From NCBI GenBank assembly GCA_937916395.1, contig CALFTN010000064.1:1-29498 (forward strand): DNA of 29,498 nucleotides, written 5' to 3'. The position numbers and the translations under genes were made by a program. Below the pieces are notes generated by a model that worked only from the letters and a program-made list of their open reading frames with translations, did no database searches and had not been told where the DNA came from. Below, piece after piece: positions 7,117 to 13,929 of this stretch (the first letter of the stretch is position 1; each line of letters begins with the position of its first letter). This DNA is from an uncultured Clostridia bacterium (GTDB lineage: Bacteria > Bacillota > Clostridia > Oscillospirales > Acutalibacteraceae).

Positions 7117-8322
7117 ATGGATGCATTAGAAAGAGCTATGCTTTATGCGATTACTGATTTTTCAGGTATAGCGCTTATTGCTATAATGTTAATAAGTCGA
7201 CGTAATACATCTTTAAAAAATTCTGAAAAAGTTTATTTTAACAGCACACTTTTTTCAATAGGAATTCTTTTATTTGTGAGTGCAATGTTGTGGTTCTGTG
7301 AATGTTCAACAGCACCATTGGTTGTGTTTGTTAATAGAATTATGGCAATTTGTTATAATATAGTTTTACCAATGATTGGTATGTTCTATGTTTTTTATTG
7401 CGAGTGCAGAATGTCAGATGACAGAGAAGTTCCAAAACTTAAACTTACCATTTTTCTTATTCCTGTGATAATTAATGGCGTTGTCGCATTAACCAGTGTT
7501 TTCTCAGGGGTTTATTTTGATATTGTAGATGGCAAATATGTTCGTGGTCCTCTTTTCTCGATTCCATTTGTTGTGATGTTTGCTTATCTTATTTATGCTT
7601 CTGTTATGACATTCTTAACATCAAAAAGACAAATCAATATAACAAAAAAACCAGAGTTTTTATATCTTGCATCATTTTCAATTCTTCCTATACTTTGTGG
7701 TATATTCCAGATGATTTTCTATGGTGCAGAAGTTATGGCAATCTCTATGGTCGTTTCTTCGCTTATTGTATATAATGAAATTCAAAATAAACTTATTTCT
7801 ATTGACCCACTTACAATTACCAATAATAAGTGGCAGCTTAATCGTTACTTAGAAAGAGTTGGTAAAGCACTTTCTCCACAAATGATGCTTTTTGTTATGT
7901 TTATTGATATTGATAATTATCGCTCAATTGTAAGAACTTACGGCAGAGAGTCAGGTAATGAAGCTGTTGTTGAAGCGGCAACACGACTTAAGAAAATTGT
8001 TGCTGGTTCTCACGACTTTTTAGGCAGAATTGGTACCGACAGATTTGTTATTGTTGCTCAGAGACCAACATTACCAGCAGCTGAAATTACAAGAACTACA
8101 TACGCTAAGAAATTTGAAGAGTTAGGTAAGCAGAATTTTAAAGCTTATGAACTTAATATTTCAATTGGTCTTGCTGGTGCAGAATCTGTTTCAAATATGG
8201 ATGAGGTTGACGCGCTCATAGGTGAAGCAGAGAAGGATATGAGAAAAATTAGAAAAATTTCTAGAAGATTTTCTAAATTAAGCAAATCATCAATTTATGG
8301 TGGTAATTATTACGATGAATAA
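7117..8322 (+). CDS. Membrane protein with degenerate GGDEF domain
   Basis: A 401-residue protein. The N-terminal half has about seven hydrophobic segments (for example SGIALIAIMLI, LFSIGILLFVSAMLWF, ICYNIVLPMIGMFYVFY, FLIPVIINGVVALTSVF), like seven-helix sensor modules. The C-terminal half aligns with GGDEF diguanylate cyclase domains: DPLTITNNK entry motif, FIDIDNY with metal-site aspartates near 264 and 266, and GRIG. The signature loop reads GTDRF (306-310) instead of GG[DE]EF, so the catalytic acidic residue is Arg and synthesis of cyclic di-GMP is unlikely. It may bind nucleotide or act through dimerisation. The ATG at 7117 follows AGGAGA (7105-7110); an upstream TTG at 7093 is in frame but has no site. 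Monocistronic. Confidence 0.85.
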   Translation: MDALERAMLYAITDFSGIALIAIMLISRRNTSLKNSEKVYFNSTLFSIGILLFVSAMLWFCECSTAPLVVFVNRIMAICYNIVLPMIGMFYVFYCECRMSDDREVPKLKLTIFLIPVIINGVVALTSVFSGVYFDIVDGKYVRGPLFSIPFVVMFAYLIYASVMTFLTSKRQINITKKPEFLYLASFSILPILCGIFQMIFYGAEVMAISMVVSSLIVYNEIQNKLISIDPLTITNNKWQLNRYLERVGKALSPQMMLFVMFIDIDNYRSIVRTYGRESGNEAVVEAATRLKKIVAGSHDFLGRIGTDRFVIVAQRPTLPAAEITRTTYAKKFEELGKQNFKAYELNISIGLAGAESVSNMDEVDALIGEAEKDMRKIRKISRRFSKLSKSSIYGGNYYDE

Positions 8323-8323
8323 T

Positions 8324-8360
8324 AAAAAGGTTCTGGCTTTTAAAGTCAGAACCTTTTTTA
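8324..8360. terminator. Bidirectional terminator between GGDEF-like gene and nagB
   Basis: Stem AAAAAGGTTCTGGCTTT (8324-8340) pairs with AAAGTCAGAACCTTTTTT (8342-8359), with one G-T wobble. A-rich and T-rich flanks on both sides make it a terminator in both directions, as expected between convergent genes. Confidence 0.92.
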
Positions 8361-8373
8361 TATCTTTTTCTAA

Positions 8374-9102
8374 TTACTTACTCAAAAGAGCTGCAGCAGC
8401 TTCATCAAGGAAGATAACAACATCGTTGTGTTTTTGTAAAATTGAAGCTGGAACCTGTGCAGTAACTTCGCCTTCAACCATATTCTTAACAGCTTCTGCT
8501 TTTTTAGGACCAGTTGCAATAAGAACAATTTTCTTAGCTCTCATAATCTGCTCAATACCCATTGTAAGAGCGTAGTGTGGCATAGCACCTTCATCAAAAT
8601 AAATTTTGTTTGCTTCAATAGTGCTGTCTGTAAGTTTAACTTTAAATGAACCTACTGTAAAGCTATCAGCTGGTTCGTTAAAACCAATGTGAGCGTTGTT
8701 GCCGATACCTAAAAGCTGAACATCAATGCCGCCAGCGTTGTTGATTTCTGCATCATAACGAGCACATTCTTTTTCAGTATCCTCTGCGTTACCATCGAGG
8801 AAGTGAACATTTTCTTCTTTTATGTCAAGTGAATTAAAGAGTTGCTCGTGCATAAAAGTATAATAACTGTTTTTGTCATTTTTAGGAAGATTGCAGTATT
8901 CATCAAGGTTGTAAGTTTTTACATTTTTAAATGAAATACCACCTTCGTTATAAGTTTTTATAATGTTCTTATAAGTTGGAATTGGTGATGCACCTGTTGC
9001 AAGACCGAGTACGCAGTCAGGGTTGCTTTTAACTGCATCTGTAAAAATCTTAGCAGCTTCTACACCAATTTCTTCTGCTGTTTTAAAAATTCTGATTTCC
9101 AT
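8374..9102 (-). CDS. nagB: Glucosamine-6-phosphate deaminase
   Basis: NagB converts glucosamine 6-phosphate to fructose 6-phosphate and ammonia, the step that feeds amino sugars into glycolysis. At 242 residues it matches the short Bacillus-type enzyme without the longer allosteric tail of the enterobacterial form. Catalytic features are NLDEY (Asp67), GIGNNAHIGFNEP with His138 and Glu143, and the phosphate loop LATGASPIPTY. Glycine before the active-site His in most relatives is Ala here (NAH). The ATG at 9102 is preceded on the minus strand by AAGGATGG. It stands alone, with no nagA next to it, and has its own promoter. Confidence 0.97.
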   Translation of the reverse strand: MEIRIFKTAEEIGVEAAKIFTDAVKSNPDCVLGLATGASPIPTYKNIIKTYNEGGISFKNVKTYNLDEYCNLPKNDKNSYYTFMHEQLFNSLDIKEENVHFLDGNAEDTEKECARYDAEINNAGGIDVQLLGIGNNAHIGFNEPADSFTVGSFKVKLTDSTIEANKIYFDEGAMPHYALTMGIEQIMRAKKIVLIATGPKKAEAVKNMVEGEVTAQVPASILQKHNDVVIFLDEAAAALLSK

Positions 9103-9137
9103 TGATATCCATCCTTTGCAAAAAATTCTACCTTTAA

Positions 9138-9146
9138 ATTATACCA
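9138..9146 (-). promoter_or_regulatory. Extended -10 promoter of nagB
   Basis: On the minus strand, TGG followed directly by TATAAT (plus 9138-9143) forms an extended -10 element about 35 bases upstream of the nagB start. The -35 region is only T-rich. Confidence 0.6.
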
Positions 9147-9194
9147 CAAAAAAATAATAATAAAAGGGGAATTTTGCAATTTTTTAAAACTATA

Positions 9195-9222
9195 TTGAAA
9201 AAATTTTAAAATTTGATATAAT
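9195..9222 (+). promoter_or_regulatory. Sigma-A promoter of the HAD-to-HPt operon
   Basis: TTGAAA (9195-9200), a 16-base spacer and TATAAT (9217-9222), 33 bases before the HAD gene start. It is divergent from the nagB promoter. Confidence 0.78.
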
Positions 9223-9255
9223 TAATTAATAATGGGTTAATATTGAGGTGCTTAA

Positions 9256-9867
9256 ATGATTAAGAACATCGTTTTTGATATGGGCGGAGTTATTCTTGAA
9301 TTCAATCTCAAAAAAACTGTAACTCAGGAATTCGCTCCGGAATATCATGAAGTTATTTACGAGCATGTTTTTGGTGAAAACAGCGTTTGGAAAACTCTCG
9401 ATGAGGGTATTTATACTTATGACCAGGTTATTCCTGGGATTTTAGAAAAATTGCCACAGGAGCTTCACGAAAAGGTGAGTGCAATGGTAACTGATTTTTA
9501 TGACTATATGCCACCATATCCTGAAACCTGTGAGTTAATAAAAGAGCTTAAAGAAAAAGGGTATAAAATTTATCTTTTGTCAAACGCAACACCGCGATTT
9601 TTTGACAGATTTTTAGATGTACCTGCTTTCAAGTATTTTGATGGTTTGTTTATTTCAGCACTCTACAAATTACTCAAACCAAATCGTGAAATTTATGAAG
9701 CGTTCTGCAACAAATTCTCATTAGACCCTACAGAGTGTTTCTTTATTGATGATTTGGAAGCAAATATTGAAGGTGCAAAAAAATATGGAATGCAGGGATT
9801 CCAATTCAAAGCACCAGATACAACAGAGTTAAGAAGTGCCTTGAGGAATTCAGGCGTGAATATATAA
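9256..9867 (+). CDS. HAD-superfamily phosphatase, subfamily IA (YihX-like)
   Basis: A 203-residue cytoplasmic hydrolase of the haloacid dehalogenase superfamily. Motif I is FDMGGVI with nucleophile Asp8; as in YihX-like members, the second Asp of the usual DxD is Gly. Motif II is LLSNA, motif III is the Lys in LLKPNREIY, and motif IV is FFIDDLEANIEGA. Between motifs I and II lies a helical cap of about 75 residues typical of type C1. E. coli YihX removes phosphate from glucose 1-phosphate, but the substrate cannot be assigned here. The ATG at 9256 follows TTGAGGTG. It is the first gene of an operon with three uncharacterised proteins. Confidence 0.88.
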   Translation: MIKNIVFDMGGVILEFNLKKTVTQEFAPEYHEVIYEHVFGENSVWKTLDEGIYTYDQVIPGILEKLPQELHEKVSAMVTDFYDYMPPYPETCELIKELKEKGYKIYLLSNATPRFFDRFLDVPAFKYFDGLFISALYKLLKPNREIYEAFCNKFSLDPTECFFIDDLEANIEGAKKYGMQGFQFKAPDTTELRSALRNSGVNI

Positions 9868-9896
9868 AAATGTAAATCTAATAAGGAGAACTTAAA

Positions 9897-10643
9897 ATGG
9901 ATAAGAAAAAATTGATTTCAATAGGAATAGTTGTATTAACAATAATTGTAGTGATTATAGCTGCTACAATTGGTGGCGGTGATAAGGAGCCTGAGGTAAT
10001 CACAACCACACAGTCAACTACCTTACCAGTAACAGAAGATGTTGTAAGAGAAGGCTATTCAGCAGAGGTTTTAGAAAAATCTTTAAAAGTTTACAAAGAT
10101 GATGTTTTCGTTCAAGAGCTTGAATATCCTACTGACCACAAAGGCAAATTCGTTTTAGGTCTTGCAAAAAATCATATTTCATTTTTAGATATGAATTTTG
10201 ATGGTAATGAGGATATATGTCTTACAATCTCTGCTTCAAATGGCAAATATAGCTATTATTGCTGGATTTACGATGCAGAAAAAGACGAGTTTCAGTATAA
10301 TAAAACACTTTCTGCTTTAACTTCAATCAGCCTTGATGCAGAAAAGAAACAAGTAGTTTCAACGGAAGAAAAAGATGGTAAAAAAGTTTATGTTATCTAC
10401 GAGTGGAAAGATGGCGAATTCAAAAAGTTAGAAACAAAAACTAAGAAACCAGCAGCAGTTAAAGATAATGTTATTGGTTCAACATCTTCAAGTAATACAA
10501 CTTCAAGACCAGATAAAAAACCTGGTACTTCTAATAATAGTGGTGCTATTTCAGGCAGTTTGATACCAGAAGTGTCAAAGCCATCTGGTTCAGGCAGTGG
10601 AATTGTCATTGCAACTGAAAATAAAAATGATAAATGGTATTAA
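9897..10643 (+). CDS. Membrane-anchored extracytoplasmic protein, unknown function
   Basis: A 248-residue protein with a basic start (MDKKK), one hydrophobic helix (about 6-25) and a large outside region. The middle part contains LDMNFDGNEDICL, a calcium-loop-like DxNxDGxxD motif reminiscent of VCBS/FG-GAP-type repeat proteins, followed by YYCWIYDAEKDEF. The last 60 residues are Ser/Gly/Thr/Pro-rich and probably unstructured. I do not recognise a named family. The ATG at 9897 is preceded by AAGGAGAA, an excellent site. It is 29 bases from the HAD gene and four bases from the next frame, so it is operonic. Confidence 0.78.
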   Translation: MDKKKLISIGIVVLTIIVVIIAATIGGGDKEPEVITTTQSTTLPVTEDVVREGYSAEVLEKSLKVYKDDVFVQELEYPTDHKGKFVLGLAKNHISFLDMNFDGNEDICLTISASNGKYSYYCWIYDAEKDEFQYNKTLSALTSISLDAEKKQVVSTEEKDGKKVYVIYEWKDGEFKKLETKTKKPAAVKDNVIGSTSSSNTTSRPDKKPGTSNNSGAISGSLIPEVSKPSGSGSGIVIATENKNDKWY

Positions 10644-10664
10644 TATTTGGTGAAGGTGAAAAAT

Positions 10665-11051
10665 ATGTCTGAAGAAATAAAAGTAGCTGAAACTATTCTT
10701 CCAACTGTAGATGTAGAAGCTGAAACAGTTGAAAAAGCAATTGAACACGACGTAAAGAAAATCGAAAATAATTTTAAACAAGAGACACAACAACCAGAGC
10801 CTTTCAAGTTTTTTAAAAACTGCTCAGCAACTCTTAAAAAACTTTCTGTAGCAATGTTTGCAATTAATTTGTTTTTAATTGCCGTTATTGCTGTTTTAGG
10901 CGTTGTAATGATTGGTATGTATATAGGCTTTGAGGTTGTAGCAATGTTAGCAGTTCCGCTTATTTCAGTAATTGCAATTTTAGTGATTTTTGCAAGGCTT
11001 GTTTCTGCATTGATTTACGGCTTTGCAGAAATCGTAGAGAAGCACGAATAG
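10665..11051 (+). CDS. Two-helix membrane protein, unknown function
   Basis: A 128-residue protein with an acidic cytoplasmic-looking N-terminus (residues 1 to about 50, rich in Glu, Lys and Val), then two long hydrophobic helices (VAMFAINLFLIAVIAVLGVV and VAMLAVPLISVIAILVIFA) and a short C-terminal tail. No family is recognised. The ATG at 10665 follows AAGGTG (10653-10658); earlier in-frame TTG/GTG codons at 10647 and 10650 sit within or before that site. It lies between the anchored protein and the HPt gene in the same operon. A role in a membrane complex with its neighbours is conjecture. Confidence 0.7.
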   Translation: MSEEIKVAETILPTVDVEAETVEKAIEHDVKKIENNFKQETQQPEPFKFFKNCSATLKKLSVAMFAINLFLIAVIAVLGVVMIGMYIGFEVVAMLAVPLISVIAILVIFARLVSALIYGFAEIVEKHE

Positions 11052-11061
11052 GAGAATGTTT

Positions 11062-11406
11062 ATGAATCAGTTATTTGTAAAACTTAAAGAGGCTGAATGT
11101 GATGTTGAAGGTGCGTTAGCACGTTTTCTTGATGATGAAGATTTATACATACAGTTTTATGGTGAGCTTCTTCAGGATGAAGCTTTCGATAACTTAGGTC
11201 ATGCTTTAGAAGAAGGCAGACTTTATGAAGCGTTTGAGTTTGCCCATGCTTTAAAGGGTATAGTCGGCAATATGGGTCTTACACCAATGTTTAATATAGT
11301 TTGTGATATTGTTGAACCATTAAGAATTAATTCTTTTGATGGTGTTAAAGAGAATTATGAAGAGCTTTTAGCTTTAAGAGAAAAGTTTAGTGAATTTATT
11401 GATTAA
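11062..11406 (+). CDS. Orphan HPt (histidine phosphotransfer) domain protein
   Basis: A 114-residue, all-helical protein made of one HPt domain. The phosphorylation motif is FAHALKGIVGNMGLTPM, where the His of HALKG is the expected phosphoacceptor and KG...N.G are the conserved neighbours. HPt proteins shuttle phosphate between receiver domains of multi-step phosphorelays in the cytoplasm. No histidine kinase or receiver gene is present in the window, so the partners lie elsewhere. The ATG at 11062 is seven bases after GGAG (11051-11054); the ATG at 11056 is too close to that site. It is the last gene of the operon and ends only five bases before the -35 of the aromatic operon, with no terminator. 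Confidence 0.85.
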   Translation: MNQLFVKLKEAECDVEGALARFLDDEDLYIQFYGELLQDEAFDNLGHALEEGRLYEAFEFAHALKGIVGNMGLTPMFNIVCDIVEPLRINSFDGVKENYEELLALREKFSEFID

Positions 11407-11411
11407 TTTGC

Positions 11412-11440
11412 TTGACAAATAGAATATATGGGTGTATAAT
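11412..11440 (+). promoter_or_regulatory. Consensus sigma-A promoter of the aromatic operon
   Basis: Perfect TTGACA (11412-11417), a 17-base spacer and perfect TATAAT (11435-11440). Transcription should start near 11447, giving a leader of about 190 bases before the first enzyme gene. A full-consensus promoter is what an attenuated operon needs, since control is exerted after initiation. Confidence 0.93.
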
Positions 11441-11470
11441 CCATACATAAATTTTTAGGAGGTAGTGTAG

Positions 11471-11536
11471 ATGATTCGCAATTTCAAAAATCGATTTTTT
11501 TACTTTATAAGCGCGGATTGTCTATGTGCCGAGTAA
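11471..11536 (+). CDS. Phenylalanine-rich leader peptide (21 residues)
   Basis: A 21-codon ORF starting at an ATG that follows a perfect AGGAGG (11457-11462) with an 8-base gap. Residues 1-12 read MIRNFKNRFFYF and residues 13-21 ISADCLCAE. Codons 9-12 are TTT TTT TAC TTT, a run of control codons, with another Phe at codon 5: four Phe and one Tyr in 21. The position between a consensus promoter and a terminator, ahead of a Phe biosynthetic operon, matches the role of E. coli PheL, although the sequence is unrelated beyond composition. The control run lies seven bases before the left arm of the antiterminator. The peptide itself probably has no function once made. Confidence 0.87.
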   Translation: MIRNFKNRFFYFISADCLCAE

Positions 11537-11571
11537 AAGCGTCAAGCTTTCAGAGTGTATAGTCAATCTGC
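11513..11571 (+). promoter_or_regulatory. Antiterminator hairpin
   Basis: Left arm GCGGATTGTCTAT (11513-11525, inside leader codons 15-19) pairs with right arm ATAGTCAATCTGC (11559-11571). Twelve of 13 positions pair (one G-T wobble, one T-T mismatch). The right arm shares 11565-11571 with the 5' arm of the terminator. A small hairpin AAAGC/GCTTT (11536-11540 with 11546-11550) sits in the loop. Confidence 0.82.
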
Positions 11572-11618
11572 ATTTCTGTTGTATTTTTATACAATGGTTG
11601 TGCAGATTTTTTATTTTT
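11565..11618 (+). terminator. Attenuator terminator
   Basis: Outer stem AATCTGCA (11565-11572) with TGCAGATT (11601-11608), inner stem TTGTAT/ATACAA with a TTTT loop, and G-C/wobble pairs between them, followed by a T-rich run to 11618. It lies 22 bases before the first enzyme gene, in the place expected for an attenuator rather than an end-of-gene terminator. Confidence 0.9.
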
Positions 11619-11639
11619 AGATTTTTAGGAGTATAATTT

Positions 11640-12824
11640 ATGATTTCAGAAAAAATGATGAGTTTAGGTAAAAAAAGCTCAGTAATCCGTGAGATTTTTG
11701 AGTATGGCAGAAAAAGAAAAGCAGAAATCGGTAGTGAAAATGTTTTCGATTTCAGTCTTGGTAATCCTAGTGTTCCGGCACCACAGGAGGTTACCGATAT
11801 AATGAAAGAATTCTTAGAAACAGTTCCGGCAGAAGTGCTTCATGGTTACACTTCTGGTCCTGGTGATATTGGTGTAAGAACTGAAATTGCAAATTACATA
11901 AACAATAAATTTAAGGTTGAAGCTTCAGCTAATCTTATTTATATGACTTGTGGTGCAGCGGCTTCGCTTACAGTTTCTTTAAATGCAATAGTAAATAGTG
12001 GTGATGAAGTTATAGTTTTAGCGCCATTCTTCCCTGAGTACAGAGTTTTTGCGGAACAAGCTGGTGCAACATTAAAGGTTGTGGCTTGTAAAACTGAGGA
12101 TTTACAAATTAATTTTGTAGCTTTAGAAAAAGCAATTACAAATAAAACAAAAGCAATTATTGTGAATTCACCCAATAACCCATCTGGTGTAATTATTCCT
12201 GAGTGTGACATTATTAAGCTTTCTGAGCTTTTGAACGGTAAACAAAAAGAATATGGTACTGATATTTATCTTTTAGCAGATGAACCATACAGAGAGTTAG
12301 TTTTCACAGGTGAAGAAGTACCATACATACCAAAGTATTATGACAACACACTTGTTTGTTATTCATACAGTAAAGCACTTTCATTACCAGGTGAAAGAAT
12401 TGGTTATATCTTTGTTTCACCAAAGGTAGTAAATTGTGGCGATGTTTATGCTGCTGTGTGTGGTGCTGGCAGAGCGTTAGGTTATGTTTGTGCACCAAGC
12501 TTAATGCAATATACAATCGCAAAGTGTCTTGATAAAACAGCAGATGTTTCTATATATGAGGCAAATCGCAAGGTGCTTTATGATGCACTTACAGAATATG
12601 GCTACACAGTTATAAAACCAGATGGTGCATTTTATATGTTTGTGAAATCACCAGTAGAAGATGCAAATGAATTCTGCGAAACGGCTAAAAAATATGAATT
12701 ATTATTAGTTCCAAGTGATGATTTTGGTGTTAAAGGCTTTGTAAGAATTTCTTACTGTGTTTCACCAGAACAAATTAAAAATTCATTAGAAGCATTTAAA
12801 AAATTAATTGAGGAATATAAATAA
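11640..12824 (+). CDS. PLP-dependent aminotransferase class I/II, probably aromatic
   Basis: A 394-residue fold-type I aminotransferase. The pyridoxal phosphate Lys is at 245 in YSYSKALSLPGERIGY, with the classic NSPNNPSGV and ADEPYREL motifs before it. Because it is the first gene of an operon making chorismate and phenylpyruvate, it probably carries out the last step, phenylpyruvate to phenylalanine, with glutamate as donor. An aspartate-type specificity cannot be excluded from sequence alone. The ATG at 11640 follows AGGAG (11627-11631), eight bases away. The stop TAA overlaps the pheA ATG (TAATG). It is the first gene controlled by the attenuator. Confidence 0.9.
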   Translation: MISEKMMSLGKKSSVIREIFEYGRKRKAEIGSENVFDFSLGNPSVPAPQEVTDIMKEFLETVPAEVLHGYTSGPGDIGVRTEIANYINNKFKVEASANLIYMTCGAAASLTVSLNAIVNSGDEVIVLAPFFPEYRVFAEQAGATLKVVACKTEDLQINFVALEKAITNKTKAIIVNSPNNPSGVIIPECDIIKLSELLNGKQKEYGTDIYLLADEPYRELVFTGEEVPYIPKYYDNTLVCYSYSKALSLPGERIGYIFVSPKVVNCGDVYAAVCGAGRALGYVCAPSLMQYTIAKCLDKTADVSIYEANRKVLYDALTEYGYTVIKPDGAFYMFVKSPVEDANEFCETAKKYELLLVPSDDFGVKGFVRISYCVSPEQIKNSLEAFKKLIEEYK

Positions 12825-13924
12825 TGAGCGATAAGAACGAGTTACAACAGGCAAGAGCAATAATAAATGCAGTCGATAAAGAAATGGCGGTTTTATTTGA
12901 AAAAAGAATGAATGCTGCAAAATTAGTTGCCGATTACAAAAAGAAAAATGGTCTTCCGGTAGAAGACCTCGACAGAGAAAAAGCATTGATGGAAAAGCTT
13001 CTTCCAGAAATTAAAAACGAAGAGCTTAAAAGCTATTACATTGGATTTATGAATAATACAATGGAGCTTTCAAAAGCATATCAGAGAAGACTTCTTGATG
13101 GTATGAAGGTTGCTTTTTCCGGTGTTAAAGGAGCTTTTGCTGATATAGCAGTAAAAAGGATTTTCCCTTATGCTGAAAGAGTGTCTTACAAGAATTTTAA
13201 AGCAGCCTATAAGGCAGTTGAAAATGGTGAATGTGACTGTGCCGTATTACCTATTGAAAATAGCTATGAGGGCGATGTCGGTCAGGTTATGGATTTAACA
13301 TATTTCGGTTCTTTATACATAAACGGTATTTTTGATTTACCAGTTGAGCAAAATCTTTTTGGTACTAAGGATGCAGATATTGATGATATAAAATCTGTAA
13401 TCAGTCATAAACAGGCGTTAGGGCAGTGTGCAGAATATATAAATGAACATTGCTTCGAAACTATTGAAGAAGTAAATACTGCAGTTGCAGCTAAAAAGGT
13501 TTTCGAAAATAATGATAAAACCCTGGGTGTTATTTGTAGTATTGAAGCTGGCGAAGAATATAATTTGAAGCTTCTCGACAGAAAAATAAATAAAAACAGT
13601 ACAAATACAACACGTTTTGCCGTGTTCTCAAGAGTTCAGCGTGATGTTTCACCAAATAGTGATACAAATTTCATTCTTTTATTTACAGTTAAGGATGAAG
13701 CAGGCTCACTCGGTAAAGCAATTTCTGTTTTTGGTGAAAGTGGTTATAACTTAAAAACATTAAAAAGCAGACCTTCAAAAGATGTTATATGGAATTATTA
13801 TTTCTTTGTTGAGGGTGAAGGAAAGCTCACCAAAGAAGCAGAAGAGGAACTTATTAAAACCCTTTCAAGCGTGTGTACTAATGTACGTCTTGTGGGTAAA
13901 TTTACAAAAGAAATGAGAATTTAA
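12824..13924 (+). CDS. pheA: Bifunctional chorismate mutase / prephenate dehydratase
   Basis: A 366-residue P-protein that turns chorismate into prephenate and then phenylpyruvate. Residues 1 to about 88 are an AroQ-type helical chorismate mutase (DKEMAVLFEKRMNAAKLVADYKK region). About 90-275 are prephenate dehydratase, with GVKGAFADIA, LPIENSYEGDVG and the catalytic TRF in NTTRFAVFSR. From about 282 there is an ACT domain with AGSLGKAI and LKSRPSK, equivalents of the GALV and ESRP motifs that bind Phe. The enzyme is therefore expected to be feedback inhibited by Phe, a second control layer on top of attenuation. Its start overlaps the preceding stop by one base. Confidence 0.96.
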   Translation: MSDKNELQQARAIINAVDKEMAVLFEKRMNAAKLVADYKKKNGLPVEDLDREKALMEKLLPEIKNEELKSYYIGFMNNTMELSKAYQRRLLDGMKVAFSGVKGAFADIAVKRIFPYAERVSYKNFKAAYKAVENGECDCAVLPIENSYEGDVGQVMDLTYFGSLYINGIFDLPVEQNLFGTKDADIDDIKSVISHKQALGQCAEYINEHCFETIEEVNTAVAAKKVFENNDKTLGVICSIEAGEEYNLKLLDRKINKNSTNTTRFAVFSRVQRDVSPNSDTNFILLFTVKDEAGSLGKAISVFGESGYNLKTLKSRPSKDVIWNYYFFVEGEGKLTKEAEEELIKTLSSVCTNVRLVGKFTKEMRI

Positions 13925-13929
13925 TTTTT

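Larger units (their letters stand above)
11447..11639 (+). promoter_or_regulatory. Transcription attenuator leader of the aromatic operon
   Basis: The leader RNA carries a leader-peptide ORF (11471-11536), an antiterminator hairpin (11513-11571) and a terminator hairpin (11565-11608). The antiterminator and terminator share bases 11565-11571, so they exclude each other. Inferred logic: when Phe-tRNA is short, the ribosome stalls at the Phe-Phe-Tyr-Phe codons (11495-11506), leaves 11513-11525 free, the antiterminator forms and transcription proceeds. When it is plentiful, the ribosome moves to the stop codon (11534-11536), covers part of the left arm, and the terminator forms. There is no T-box specifier or T-box sequence. 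The start of the RNA is estimated from the promoter. Confidence 0.85.

Noticed and set aside
9103..9255. Riboswitch or ribozyme upstream of nagB
   Set aside because: Only about 150 bases hold two divergent promoters; no conserved aptamer or glmS-type core is visible.
10590..10793. Minus-strand Phe/Tyr-rich frame across the start of the two-helix protein gene
   Set aside because: The Phe-rich translation is an antisense effect of Glu/Lys-rich AT-rich coding sequence; there is no initiation site or hairpin context.
11447..11639. T-box riboswitch in front of the aromatic operon
   Set aside because: The leader is under 200 bases, lacks the T-box sequence (TGGNACC) and the Stem I architecture, and instead contains a translated Phe-rich ORF with overlapping hairpins.
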